Shown one piece after another: positions 35,460 through 46,722 of a DNA stretch of 64,000 nt. Numbering within the stretch: position 1 is the first letter of the stretch; each line of letters opens with the position of its first letter. The notes below the pieces were generated by a model. That model searched no databases, was not told the origin of the DNA, and worked only from the letters and a program-made list of their open reading frames with translations. The position numbers and the translations under genes were made by a program. The DNA is from Cystobasidium ongulense (taxonomy: Eukaryota; Basidiomycota; Cystobasidiomycetes; Cystobasidiales; Cystobasidiaceae). Where the stretch lies: contig BQUP01000005.1 of the NCBI GenBank assembly GCA_022835595.1, positions 372,001 to 436,000 on the forward strand. Direction: 5' to 3'.

Positions 35460-36071
35460 TTTGCGGCTGCTTGATATCTCGTTTGAAGGGCAAGCCGGAA
35501 CGAAGATGAACGAAACCAAGGGCAAACAATCGTCAAGTGGCGTTCAAATTGCAAGAAAGTCTACAGTGCAAGGATTCCAGCTTATGTTTTAAACAATAGC
35601 TATCGTACGACATGCAAATACACAGCAAGCGGCTACTTCGCGTCCTTGTTCCTAGTGAACAGTGTTCTGGCGGTCTGTCTGTAGGCGAACACTTGCACCA
35701 GCCCGTAGAAGGGTCTGAGTGATCCGGCCATTGTCACTACTTTCCAATCTACTTGAGCATTTTCCACAACATGTGCTACTTCGTGGTTCTGCGCATATTG
35801 TCGAAGCGAGTATGCTGCATCTCCAAGCAGTGTACTACTTCGAGTTCAGAAGCTATCGGCACTTAAGGCCATGAGGCAGCATCTTGAAGAGCTCCTTCTT
35901 GTGGTACGGTTGGCATATACCGATGGTAGATGAATTCAACGAAATGGAGTATGTCTCATTTCCCGCAAGGCCCGACCGGGACTTGAGCATTGGGCGATGG
36001 TGGATCCAGCCTTCCGTGCAGTGCAGTGCCGAGCAGGTTCACAAGCGAGCAACAGTACGAAGTGAGGGTGC
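35460..36071. other. Intergenic, with possible unannotated small minus-strand coding exon
   Basis: About 610 bp between two same-strand genes. The distal half holds the protein-like frame described under 35633-35835. The rest has no supported content. Confidence 0.35.
35633..35835 (-). CDS. Possible small protein exon of unknown function
   Basis: An open minus-strand frame of about 65 codons ending at a TAG (35633-35635) reads like real protein: LGDAAYSLRQYAQNHEVAHV, then VDWKVVTMAGSLRPFYG, then LVQVFAYRQTARTLF and a charged end NKDAK. It has balanced composition with aromatic and basic residues. No ATG starts the whole frame; an upstream exon (for example from the ATG at about 35978) joined by a phase-2 intron would be needed, or an internal ATG gives 32 residues. 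No family is recognised. It may instead be part of the untranslated leader of the SCOC-like gene. Confidence 0.3.
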
Positions 36072-37421
36072 TCATGCAGCATCTTCATCTTCATGGTAAT
36101 AGCCAGCTGTGTGCCAATCGTAGTCTTCCTCTTCTTCCGGTAGAGTAAACTCTGGGTCATTAGCATTGACCGTCCTGTCACAAATTATAATCGTCAAAAC
36201 CAATTCCGGCCGCCTACACGCAGATATGGAACGCAAGTTCTTTCCACTCACTGAACATCACCTCTAGCCGTAATGCCACCCTTCTTTAAATGACTCTCTA
36301 CACCACGCTCAGAAGCCAATCGTTCGAGCTCAGCTTGTGCTCTCAGACGATGATTCGCTCTCGTCTGAAGAAGTGAAAGACTTTCGTCCATTGATAGCTG
36401 GCCTACTTTACCGACCATAGTAGTTCGGTTTGCCTAGATCACACAGACATATTCCAGCATCAGTCAGCGCTCAAGCAGTCTAGTTTTGAAATAAAAGAGA
36501 GACTCACAATATTTTCCTTCCAGTGACGGTGGAAACCACCTGGACTACCATTTGGCGGAGATGAACTAAGAGGTGGACTGCCATTTATATGACTTCTAAA
36601 TTGGGCATGCCCTTCTTGAAGTCGTTGTGGCGAGCGTGCGGTTCCCTGTTGCATTTGGTCTTCACTTTTGACGGGTTTATCGCCATCTTCTTGATTAATC
36701 ATATCATCTGTTGTAGATGTATCAGGTTCATCATCCATGAAAGGATTGCCATCCTCCTCCAGTATGGCCACCCTGTCTTGCATTTGTACGTTGATAGCAT
36801 GCATAGCGTATAGATGGTCGAGACGATCCTTCATTGCTTTATTGCGTGCTTCTACGAGTGATGCTCCTCCGGGAAGTTGCGAGCAGAGATTACTGTTGTG
36901 TGTGGTGTATGTTAAGTTATGCGAATACGGAGAAGCCTCGGTCAGTAGTCGTATATGAGAGTATAAAAGCCGACGGATGACAAGACCTACGCATTCGACA
37001 AGAGAGATTCATTATGAGCGAGCATATCTTCAAGTCTTCTCACGTCTGTCATGGTTGCTATTTCATCTTGTCCGCTTGCGCCTGTATTATGCGAGTAGTG
37101 TTGCGTGCCATGATGATGTCCTGGATGGCTGCCCACGCCGCGAGACCTCGAGGGCAGCAATGGCGACGGACCCGCTTTGCCCGACACCACGAACGGACTT
37201 GCAGGAGGGCGAGCAGTCCTTGTCTTGTATCCAGACTGCCCATTGGCATTGTTGTTCATGCTGCTGCTGCCGTTGCTGCTGCTCTTGCGGCGCTGTCTGG
37301 ATAGCATCGACGTGATCGGACTCGCAGTGGTGGTGGTGCTGGTGCTGCTGACCTCGCGGGCCATAGAGGGCCATGTATCGCTGGCTGGGGGCGCTGGCTT
37401 GCTGGGCAGCTGCAGACTCAT
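36072..37421 (-). CDS. Gdown1/POLR2M-like protein (putative RNA polymerase II-associated factor)
   Basis: Four exons (37421-36991, 36892-36508, 36433-36252, 36174-36072) close to 366 residues. After a disordered Ser/Thr/His-rich start comes a helical motif near residues 128-155: DVRRLEDMLAHNESLL, then SNANLCSQLPGG. This resembles the Gdown1 N-terminal pattern LxEMLxxQExLLxNxxxxxxLPDxG. Near residues 280-318 is a second motif, GQLSMDESLSLLQ followed by a Leu/Ala/Arg helix, which parallels Gdown1 LLSIEESLALQ plus helix. The protein ends in an acidic Asp/Glu/Trp/Tyr tail (EEEEDYDWHTAG), as Gdown1 does. Length (366) and motif order agree with the human protein (about 368). Human Gdown1 binds Pol II and opposes TFIIF. 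That this is a true homologue is inference, since identity is low. Confidence 0.55.
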
Positions 37422-37833
37422 GTTGCTTGACTGTAGTTGATGCTGCGAGTCGGTGTGCGGGCAGCTTCACAGCTTGTGGCTTTTTGCTTGCTTGATCGGG
37501 ATCCACTTGGGCAATGTGGACGACATGCAATGGATAACACAGCAGTGCAGTGACAACAAGCCTTGCTTTGCACTCGTACTCGCCTCGCACAACCACCACT
37601 GTGCGCGCCTGTCCAGGCCGACGTCTATATTCCACTACAGGCGGTGATCGAAAGTGGCATACAGCTTGTACACTGGACACCGAGCAGCTGTTCTCTGTCC
37701 ACCCAACTACATCCAACACTGCCTCTCACACCTCGCAAATTGCATGTCCTTGTGCATCTCTGCTGCTCCGACATCCTCTCGACACCTCTTCAAGACCGCT
37801 CTAGCTTTTCGCACGCGTCCATTTGCAACCAGA
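37422..37833. promoter_or_regulatory. Divergent promoter region (Gdown1-like / GUK1)
   Basis: About 410 bp. It includes an in-frame upstream ATG at 37744 for guanylate kinase and an ACGCGT sequence at 37813-37818, which lies inside that putative extension. No other element was recognised. Confidence 0.4.
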
Positions 37834-38814
37834 ATGGCTCCCACCGCAGAAACATCGTCTACACGTCCTATCGTCATATCAGGCCCTTCAGGTGCGCAAG
37901 CCTTACCCCGCAGCTCCTTCGCCCGCGAGCCCTGATAGACCTCTCGTTGACTGGCTTTTTAAACAGGAACTGGAAAGTCTACACTCCTCAAAAAGCTATT
38001 CATTGAATACCCAGACAAGTTTGGCTTCAGCGTGTCGCGTGGGTATACCCAGTCTTTCTACTCTCATCTACATGGCGCTCACAGTCTGCCCTATCTCCTG
38101 CGTGCCTCTCCTGCTTCTTTCAACGTGCACCCATACAGACACAACACGTGCACCCAGACCAGGCGAGGAGAATGGAAAAGCCTACCATTTCGTGACTAAA
38201 GAGCAGTTTGAAGACCTTATTGCTCAGGTGAGGCATAAATGTGTCTTCACAATGACAGCCTGAGAACGCAGTCTGACAAAATGTCGTTGTGTTCAATCTC
38301 GCTCCAATCTCCCAAAGAACGCCTTCATCGAGAATGCTAAATTCTCAAACAATCTCTACGGAACGAGTATACAAGCTGTCAAAGATGTTGCCAAAGTTGG
38401 GAAACAGTGCATTCTCGATATCGATAGCCAGGTGCGTTCTTAATCGATCCTCATGTCTCATATATGGCACCATCCATACGATTTCTTCCAGTAGCTGATG
38501 CCTTTGAATAACAGGGCGTCAAGCTAATAAAAGCGAACCATCCCTCCTTGGACCCTTTATATATTTTCCTCTCCCCTCCATCTCTTTCCGCCCTACGAGA
38601 GCGTCTGAGTGGGCGAGGTACAGAAACTCCCGAAGCAGTAGCTGCCAGATTAGATGCCAGCACAACAGAGATCGAATACGCACGTACACCAGACGCTTAT
38701 CACGCTGTTGTAGTCAACGACGATCTTGATTCAGCTTATGAGAAATTAAAGAAATGTATAGTCCTTGGTGAATGGCAGGAAGTAGGTAATAAGGTTCCTG
38801 AAATGAAGGAGTAG
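37834..38814 (+). CDS. GUK1: Guanylate kinase
   Basis: Phosphorylates GMP to GDP using ATP. The start at 37834 gives [20 protein letters not shown]; the first splice (after 37891) completes the P-loop [14 protein letters not shown]. Later exons give [25 protein letters not shown] (GMP-binding Ser, Arg and Tyr in known positions), [34 protein letters not shown] and the lid/base region [14 protein letters not shown]. The last exon ends NKVPEMKE. Length (about 200) is normal for the cytosolic enzyme. An in-frame ATG at 37744 would add 30 residues rich in Arg, Ser and Leu without acids, a mitochondrial presequence pattern (see findings). Introns are short. Confidence 0.95.
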
Positions 38815-39384
38815 AAAAGCCAATCCTGGTATAGTATCGCCTGCAAAACCAAGTGAAGGAATTCGACGATAGAGACAGTAACCTTAGTCTTGTCGCTTCT
38901 GCAATGCATCTCTTGTTCTGTCTTATAACACATGCATGCCACCGATTGATCCGTATGCCAAGGGCACAATGCAAAGCACAATCTAATCTATAAGACCTGC
39001 TTTCTCCCTTGGCTCAAGATGCAAATGCAAAGGACAGCCGAGCAGTACGCCTGAAAGTTTATGCGGATAATTCTGTGTATTTCAAGAGAGACTTTACGAC
39101 AATTTGTGAGTTCGTTATACGTCTATCATGTTCTTACAACGCAATAAGTGAGTAAGCGTAACATAATGGGATGGTTACGGAGAATGATAACAAGATTGTG
39201 CTTCCTTCCTTGTGGAATGACGAGTCTCGAGAAGTGTTCATGTGTACTGGGACAGGTGCTTAGTAAAATTGAGACTGTCTGCTTAAGCTGCACCTGTTCA
39301 GTGTTGAACACTGCAGGCATGCAAGAGCGAAGTATCTAGTCAACCTTGACCTCCAGTTTTGCACGTATAAGCAGCTGAAGCTAT
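38815..39384. other. Convergent intergenic region
   Basis: About 570 bp between the GUK1 and SLA1 stop codons. Only unsupported short frames are present. Confidence 0.35.
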
Positions 39385-42300
39385 TTAATATGGTCTATAA
39401 GGATACCCAGTCTGCTGGGGATACATCATGTTAGGTTGCTGCTGAGGCATACTGATATAACCACCAGGAGCAAAACCAGTAGGTTGAGCTTGTAAAGGTT
39501 GCATTTGATTAGGGAATCCAGTAGGTTGAGGTTGCATTTGCTGAGGTTGATGCTGCATACCACCGAAAGAGGTAGGTTGAGGTCGTAAAGCATCATACTT
39601 TTGTTGTGGTTGAGCTGAAGAATCTGGTTTTGCGAATTGACCAGCTTTCATCTTGGCAAATACACTTGCAGGTTGGAAATCACTAGCTTGAGACGATGAT
39701 GGCGCTTGTTGGGTTTGTTGTGGCTGGACAGGCATGGGAGGTGGTGGTGGTGCTTGTGGAATATGCATCTGCATCTGTGGTTGAGGTGATGGAGTAGCCT
39801 GATATGGCATGCCGGTGGGCTGCATCGAGAGATGGGACATTTGCGCTACAACAAAGAGTGGATAACATTAATCGATGTCATTGACAACCGGCAAACAAAC
39901 AAAAGGGCAGACTCACAAATTGGATATCCAGTAGGTTGAGATTGCATCATTCCGCCATACTGAGGTTGTTGCATCATAGGCTGTTGAGGTTGTTGCTGCA
40001 CAGCGAATTGATTTCCAAAAGGACTTTGACCCGGGAAACCAGTTTGCATAGGTTGTTGTGGTTGGAAGGAAGTTTGCTGAGGCTGTTGGAAAGAAGTATG
40101 CTGAGGCATCATTGGCATTGGACTCTGTTGGTTTCGAGTAGGTATGAAACCAGTCATTCCAGTTTGAGTAGGTATGAGAGGGTTCAATAGCTGCTGATTG
40201 AGAGGAATAGGAGCTGGCGGTTGGCGAGGGCCATTGGCAGGCTGCTGCTGTTGATAGTAGCCCGTCTGTTGAGGGGACATCTGGTTTTGTTGTGCATATC
40301 CCGTTTGCTGTGGTTGTTGTGGTTGCTGCTGCTGCTGCTGGGGAGGAGCAGGAGCGGGAGGAGCAGGCGAAGCATTCTGTCTACCAGGATGACCACTTCC
40401 ATATTCCGTAACTGATCTTTTTCCGAGTCCGATAGAATCCAAATAAGCATCCGTGAGAGCTTGAGCAGAAGAAGCCTCCTTTGAGCTCGTAGGCATAGCA
40501 GGACTAGCAGTTTGATTTCTAAGTCCAGCTAAATCTCTACCTGCGTTTGCAGCTTGAGGAGCAGGTGAAGGTGTCGCTCTTGCGGAAGACGAGGATGAGC
40601 CTGTATCAATAAGTACAGGAGATGCAGACTTGGCATTTGAAGGAGAAGGTTTGACAGTCCAAGCATCATCATCGAATCCAGAAGAGGACGAAATAAGATT
40701 TGAATCCGCACGAGCCCGTCTAGAAGAAGATTCTTTGGTAGTATCAGGGGATACGACCCTCTCACTTCCAGGAGTAGCAGTCCTATCAATACCACCAGAA
40801 GCAGTCAAAGAAGAAGCTATAGAATCGAAAGAAGCAGCAGAAGGAGCAGATTTAGGTTGCGGTCTTCCTCTCCTTGTGTTTTTCACACCGCCAGAGGATG
40901 AAGTGAATAAACCACTTCCATCTCTTCCTGCGTTCATTTCTTCTTGTAATTTCCTAGCTAGCTCTTCATCTTCATGCAATTGATGTTCTCTATCGGATGA
41001 AGGATCTTTATCAGGCGGTGGAGGTCCTCTCGATGTACCGGCACCACCAGCAGAAGCAGATGCACCACTAGCCCCACCCGTCTTCTTAGCTATAAATTTG
41101 CGCACTCGAATAATATCTCCTTCTCTTAAGCCAAGCGATCTAAGAGTACCAACTTCCAGATCACCTACTATATCCACGTCGATTCTATCCTTTTCAAAAT
41201 TCCGAGCATATCGTTCACAATCGTCTATATCGCATCCAGCATTGAGGAACCATTCAAACCAATCAGTCTGATCTTTCCTTCCACCAGTAGATGATGTTGG
41301 TGCTCTACGACTTGCAGTAGTAGAAGAAGGAGGTCTAGCTCTATGTTGTTGCGATTGACTTTGTTGATCCGCTTCTCTAGGTCTATCATTCCTATGCCTC
41401 TCCGACCGATGTCTATCACCACCACCGGGTGCGGCAGAAGATGAAGAAGAAGAAGAAGCCAATTTCTTCCTAACCATATGTTCAACAAGTCTAATATCCT
41501 CTGCAGACATCTTATCCAAAGGAACTTCAATGACGACACCATTTAATTTATGTAATCTAATCTTTTCATTCTTAGTACCAGATAATCCCACAAATTCAGC
41601 ATCGACCTTGAAAGCGCCTGTTCTATCAATCCAAGTTCTAACCCTAGAAGGTGATGGTTTTGTTTTTTCAACTGGTAATACGGGTGATTGAGGTTGTTGT
41701 GATTGAGCTTGAGCTTTCTCTCTTTCTCTTTGTAATTCACGCTGTCGATGTCGTTCTCTGCGTTGTTCTCGTACAGCATCGTGCGAATCTTTGCTTTCCT
41801 GACGTACAGGAGCGGAAGGAGGAGGTGACGACATCGCAGGAGGAGCAGGTGGTGGTGGCGGTGGAGACGGTGCCCTAGTAGCTGCGACAGCTCTAGCAGC
41901 AGCAGCAGTTTCGGCCGAAGAAGACGCAGTAGCTTTCCTAGAAGGAGGAGGTTTAAAATCAAAGCTACCAATACCTCTGGCTTCTTCTTCTAATTTCTTT
42001 AATCGTAGCCTTTCCTTTTCCCTTCTAGCCTCTGCTCTTTCTTCCTCTTGTAATCTCCTAGCTGCTTCTTCATCTGCATCCTCATTCACAGCCGAAGGAC
42101 CTCCGGCAGAAGTATGATCTTCAAGTAATTCCACATATGAAGCGGGTACTTCACCTTCTTCACCTCTTTCATTACGTACTTTCCACCAATCTTCAGCACT
42201 ATCATCCAGTACATATAAAGTTTCACCTTCAGTGAGAGATAATTCTTCAGGTTCAGAAGCGGTAAAGTCATATTCCGCTTTCGCTCTTCTGCCTCCCCCT

Positions 42301-44094
42301 GCTGATGCGCTCGCAGCAGTTGTGGCAGCAGAAGGAGCGGGAGGCGCGATCGGGATAGTGGGTGCTCGAGGTGCTTGTGGTACCGCTACTGGAGGAGCAG
42401 GAGGTGCAGGCGGCGGGGGTGGAGCAGCAGGAATAGCAGCGCTTCCATTACCAGCACCAGATCTACGGGGAGGCTCATCGTCGTCATCATCCGAATCTTC
42501 ACTATCACTCGATACCATCCTTCTGGGAGGTGGAGGGAGGAATCCGAATGCTTTGGCACCACTAGAAGTAGGTGGTGGCGGCGGAGGCGGTGGGACATAA
42601 TTATCTTCTTCTTCTTCCTCCTGTTCTTGTGCACCTTGCGAAGCACCACCATTCTGAGCGAATTCACGACTCGACTCGATTTTGGATGAAATAGCTTCCA
42701 TGTCGTCTTTAGATACTGTAAATTGTAGCAGTTCACCATTGGTGAAATATAATTTGATTTGTTTTCCTTTTTCAGTAGTAATGTCTTTTAATATCGACAA
42801 ATCTTTTTTCTGAACAGGTGCCTGTGCGTCCCAATTTATGAGAGAAAGAGGACCCTTTCAGTAAATGGCAGAGTAAGGTTATTTGAGCAAGCGCGCTCGA
42901 TCTCACCTTGTCACTATCACTAGCGAAAAACAAAGCCCCATTACCGATACCAAGTGTACCTTTTTTCTTCTTCTTGCCTTCGAGTTCCTATATCCGACAC
43001 GACATACTCTTTATATCAGCTTTTTGTAATTCTCTATTGTCGATTTGGAAGCAGAAGAGAAAGCGGGGAAAAGGCAACGCACCGTCACTCCAGACCACGT
43101 GAGGACTTTATCTGATGTTACACCGTTTGTCTTTCGCGGTGTGTTGGTGGCAGTCGCTGCTGCTGTAGGGAGAGGAGGCGCTGGAGGTGGAGCTGGAATG
43201 TTTGCTTCTTCCGAGTGTCCGTTCTGTAGATGGGCGATCGCAAAGGCTATTAGCTTGTGTCGCTATAAAATCACGGCGATTAAACACTCACAGTCGCTGC
43301 TTCTCCGCCGATCTGCGCATATCAACACGCTAGATCAGTATCTTTTCGCGAAACGGCTTGCATTCAGGAGATAAAGCATCGGCACACCTCTAGATAAGCG
43401 GTAGGGGCATATCCGACCTCTTTCTTATCCCTAGCCCCAACAAGAGTCCAATCACCATCTTCCTCGAACAAATCATAAACAACATCTTCTTTTATTGTTA
43501 TTTCTTCTTCAGAAGTAGCTTCATAGTCGTATAAAGCAGTAGCTTGTTTGATGGGTTGTAATGGCGTGACATAGGTTGAAGGCACGAGACCAGTAGGAGC
43601 TTCTTCAGGTGACAGCCCTTCTGTGGGTGATATCTTTACTCTTACTTTCCACCAGCTGTGGAGCGTATGCGAGTGGTCAGTGAGAGTGCGCTTAGCTGGC
43701 GGTCCCAGGCCTGGCTGCAGGACGGCATGACGGGCGGTGGGCAGCGACCTACTCGTCGTCGGTGTATTCGAGCACGTAGAGGACCTGATCTTCTGATATG
43801 GATATCTCCTCTTCTGCGGTTGCAGCGTAGTCGTACTCGGCCTGGAGTGCAGTGTAGGTGTAGGATGTTGCAATGCGTGTGGGATCGTTGACCGGCGTGA
43901 GCATGCGTGGGCATGACGGGAGGGCGAGGACGGATGGGGAGTAGTGAGGAGCGTCAGCGGGAGCACTGTAGCCATCACAGCAGGATGGCACAGGATCGCA
44001 GGCATGCATGCATGCAAGCAAGCACACTGTCCTGTCCAATGCTGCCATCCAAGATACGCACCTTTACGAGCGCGAGATACGTCGTTGCAGCCAT
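39385..44094 (-). CDS. SLA1: Endocytic adaptor / actin-regulatory protein Sla1
   Basis: Coat protein of clathrin endocytic sites that links cargo (NPFxD), clathrin and actin assembly. The start ATG at 44094 gives MAATTYLALVK, spliced to AEYDYAATAEEEISISEDQ (SH3-1). SH3-2 is ATALYDYEATSEEEITI...DGDWTLVG. Then comes a GRAM/PH-like segment (GIGNGALFFAS, DLSILKDITTEKGKQIKLYF). A large exon (42800-39900) carries proline runs, SH3-3 (AKAEYDFTASEPEELSL...DWWKVRNERG), SHD1 (RTWIDRTGAFKVDAEFVGL), SHD2/SAM-like (WFEWFLNAGCDIDDCERYA) and many PQQTGY/QPTG repeats to the end. The final exon (39840-39385) ends PYRPY. Domain order equals yeast Sla1. The QxTG repeats are likely Ark1/Prk1-type kinase phosphosites. 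Confidence 0.96.
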
Positions 44095-44673
44095 GGCTGG
44101 TAGCGAACTGGGGGAGACCCGGCCCGAGGGACGACGCCTGGCTTGTGTATGCGAGTGCTAGGTAGCAGATGAGAGCTGCTGTTGCTGGCCTGGCTGGCAA
44201 TCCCGGACAGTCAAAGTGCAACCAAGGCGAGGTGTGGATGGCCTTCTTGCCCGTCACGTCGAGGTGGGAAAGGCGATCGATACGATATACGGCGGTCATG
44301 CTTCACTTCGACAATGCAGACACAACGGCAACAACACGCACGCTGGATTCAATGGGTCTGCCTGCCTGTCTCCTGGACACTGCTTCTCCTCTTGTCAGCT
44401 CGGTTCATTGCGGCTTCACTGCGGACACACCGGCTATCGTGGGACTTCCGTCAAGCTATCGAGTCCAGTATGCGCTCAATGCAGGTCAATCAGCAAGTCG
44501 CTGCTTGTGGTCTGACTTGCTCGTCATTCAGCTCCAAGGACAACTCCGACTCCATCAGGAAGCTCGGCTGACTCTCTCGTGTTTCGGCTATGGTGAGAAT
44601 GGCATCGACTATGATACATATTACTTCTTTTATCCATCATCAACTTCCCAATGCGACTGTCCATGGGCTCAGT
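44095..44673. other. Intergenic between SLA1 start and FAD-protein stop
   Basis: About 580 bp. A 180-codon plus frame at 44169-44711 overlaps the end of the minus gene; its composition is unlike a conserved protein and I do not accept it. Confidence 0.4.
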
Positions 44674-46522
44674 CTATCTGCACAACGACTGCACTGCCCT
44701 CTCTGCACTAACTACGCATCCTTCTAAAAGAGGTATACCTTCCGCCGCCCAAGCACCAACGAAATAAATACCTCCTAGCCCTTGAAAGCAATCCTTCTCT
44801 TCCTCTTCACTACTTGATGACCTATCACCAGGATACCTCATAAACCCTTTCAAAGCATCCTTACCCTCCAAGGTCAAAACAGCTCTCTCGAAAACTTGAC
44901 TCGAGACAATCATACTTTCATCAATTTTAACTGTAGGATTCGTAGTTTGTAATAAAGGAACTCCATTTGATGGTGATTTACATGTTGGATGTAAAATTGA
45001 TAGATTATGTGTTGCCATTGTATATTCTTTCTTCATTCGTTTCGAAGAGTTCAATTTCTCATCTTCAACTAATCTTGATGATAGCGATGAAATGATATCC
45101 TCATCACTCCATCGAGCTAGATTTAATATCCGCCTATCTTGATCACCTTCAACAAGTGTACTCTTTGAATCGTAATGATTGACTACTATACTCTGAGTAT
45201 AACTGAATCTCCCTAATGCATCTAATCGCTCCTTTTCCAAGGTAAGTTCCCTACTATCTAAAGGTGATTCTGAATCTCTCAAGGACTTGTAATAACCAGC
45301 TAACAAGAATCTAGCTTGGTTAGCCTGAGTAGCGAAAATAACATTATCAAATTCCCACGTCTTTCCTGATACTTCTTTTAATTCTAGTAATTCACCTTGT
45401 CCATTCGCATGATGTTTCGACATGGGAAGACGATTTAAAGAGACGAGTTCACATCCTAAATGTATATTCTCCGATGGTAGATCCTTCAATAGTCTTTGAA
45501 CTGCATTTCTAACTCCCCCTTTAACGATGTAATGATCCGTTCCGAAAGTTTTCGCGATGTATTCTAATATTTCCCCAGCGGGGTACTCCATTATTTCTCC
45601 TGGTGAACAGGTAGCCACGCAAGCGAAGAGTGGTGTCAAGATTTCGTTTATAAATGAACGAGGTAGGTATGTAGTTGACAAGAATGTAGAGAGTGTACTT
45701 TTCGCTAATGGATGTGAGGAAGTAGTGGGTGTGTGACCTGAGTAAACGTGATAGAAAGAAATAATTAAAAGGTAAATATAACAAGAAGCGAAGAATGTTG
45801 CTTTGATAATTGTTTTCATAATATCATAAAAGTGACATATTATATCTGTGAGATATAAATGTCTGAGTATATACCTGAAATTGTACCCGTTTGAAGGGAA
45901 TCCGATAGGGCGGAGAGTTATTCCATTGCCCCCATTATAGAGGAAAGTTGTCGTTTTCTTCGCTTTCTCAGTCTTTCTGTTGTCATTTGACAAGCCTTTT
46001 TCATCTACAAGTCCATTCGAGGACATTATGGTCTTGTAACGACCATCTTCCCGACTCGACCGATGTCGATGGTACGGAGCCGTGTAACCTTGTCTTGTAT
46101 GCTGCTTTGACGAAAGCTCAAAGAAGGAATAGGTAAAGTTTGATTTCTCCAACTCAATACCTAGACTTGTGTATAGTTTGAGTAGTCTAGTATAGTAGCC
46201 TGGATTAAATTTGAGAAAAGCATTCACGTCAGGATTGTCGAGAAGGTCAGGCCAGGCATATGGAAATAGGCAACTCACCACCCTGGACGGCTCTCATGGG
46301 GCTGTCTACGCGGTGTATCTTGCCATCATCTCCCACAACATCAATAGACGCGCTATCCATGCCTATAGCCTTAGCTTTCTCAAATATATGGACTTCGATG
46401 CCTCCATCATCATCATCACGGTTCTCGTTCTCGCTCGTGAGGAGATGCGCTGCACTCAATCCAGCCAGACCACTCCCTATCACTGCGACCCGTTTCTTGC
46501 GTGCGGACTGCTGGGCTGCCAT
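44674..46522 (-). CDS. FAD/NAD(P)-binding amine-oxidase-like protein
   Basis: The start ATG at 46520-46522 gives MAAQQSARKKRVAVIGSGLAG, a Rossmann dinucleotide-binding motif (GxGxxG) followed by VHIFEKAKAIG (the acidic residue after beta-2). One intron joins MRAVQG to GYYTRLLKLYTSLGIELEK. The body includes the segments LRPIGFPSNGYNF, TSSHPLAKSTLS, VKGGVRNAVQRLLKDL (the FAD-binding GG-R in amine oxidases) and VIFATQANQARFLLAGY. The C-terminal FAD motif is IYFVGAWAAEGIPLLEGCVVSAERAV. This matches the fungal group annotated as FAD/NAD(P)-binding domain proteins (COG2907-like). The substrate is unknown. A hydrophobic insertion (about 45770-45840, ATFFASCYIYLLIISFY) suggests membrane attachment or an unrecognised intron. 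It is divergent from COQ9, with about 200 bp between the starts. Confidence 0.82.
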
Positions 46523-46722
46523 GGCTGAGGAACTGCACGAGCAAGGGAAGTCGGTCGTATCGCAATGGTCGGCGTGCAATAATGAGATGATGGTCCACGG
46601 GCGTCGATGATGATGATCGAGAAAGTCGATATCCCACACATCGCTTGATGCACAAGCTGTTCAACTCAGCTCGAACAGCATATGAACCAAGCATACTGGC
46701 TACGTCTCGACTATAACGCACC

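Noticed and set aside
37087-37719. 210-codon minus frame over the Gdown1-like first exon and promoter
   Set aside because: Gln/His-rich alternative frame; the in-phase exon chain of the 37421 start explains the same region better.
44169-44711. 180-codon plus frame
   Set aside because: It overlaps the stop of the FAD-protein gene, has no recognisable fold or signal peptide, and codons look random.
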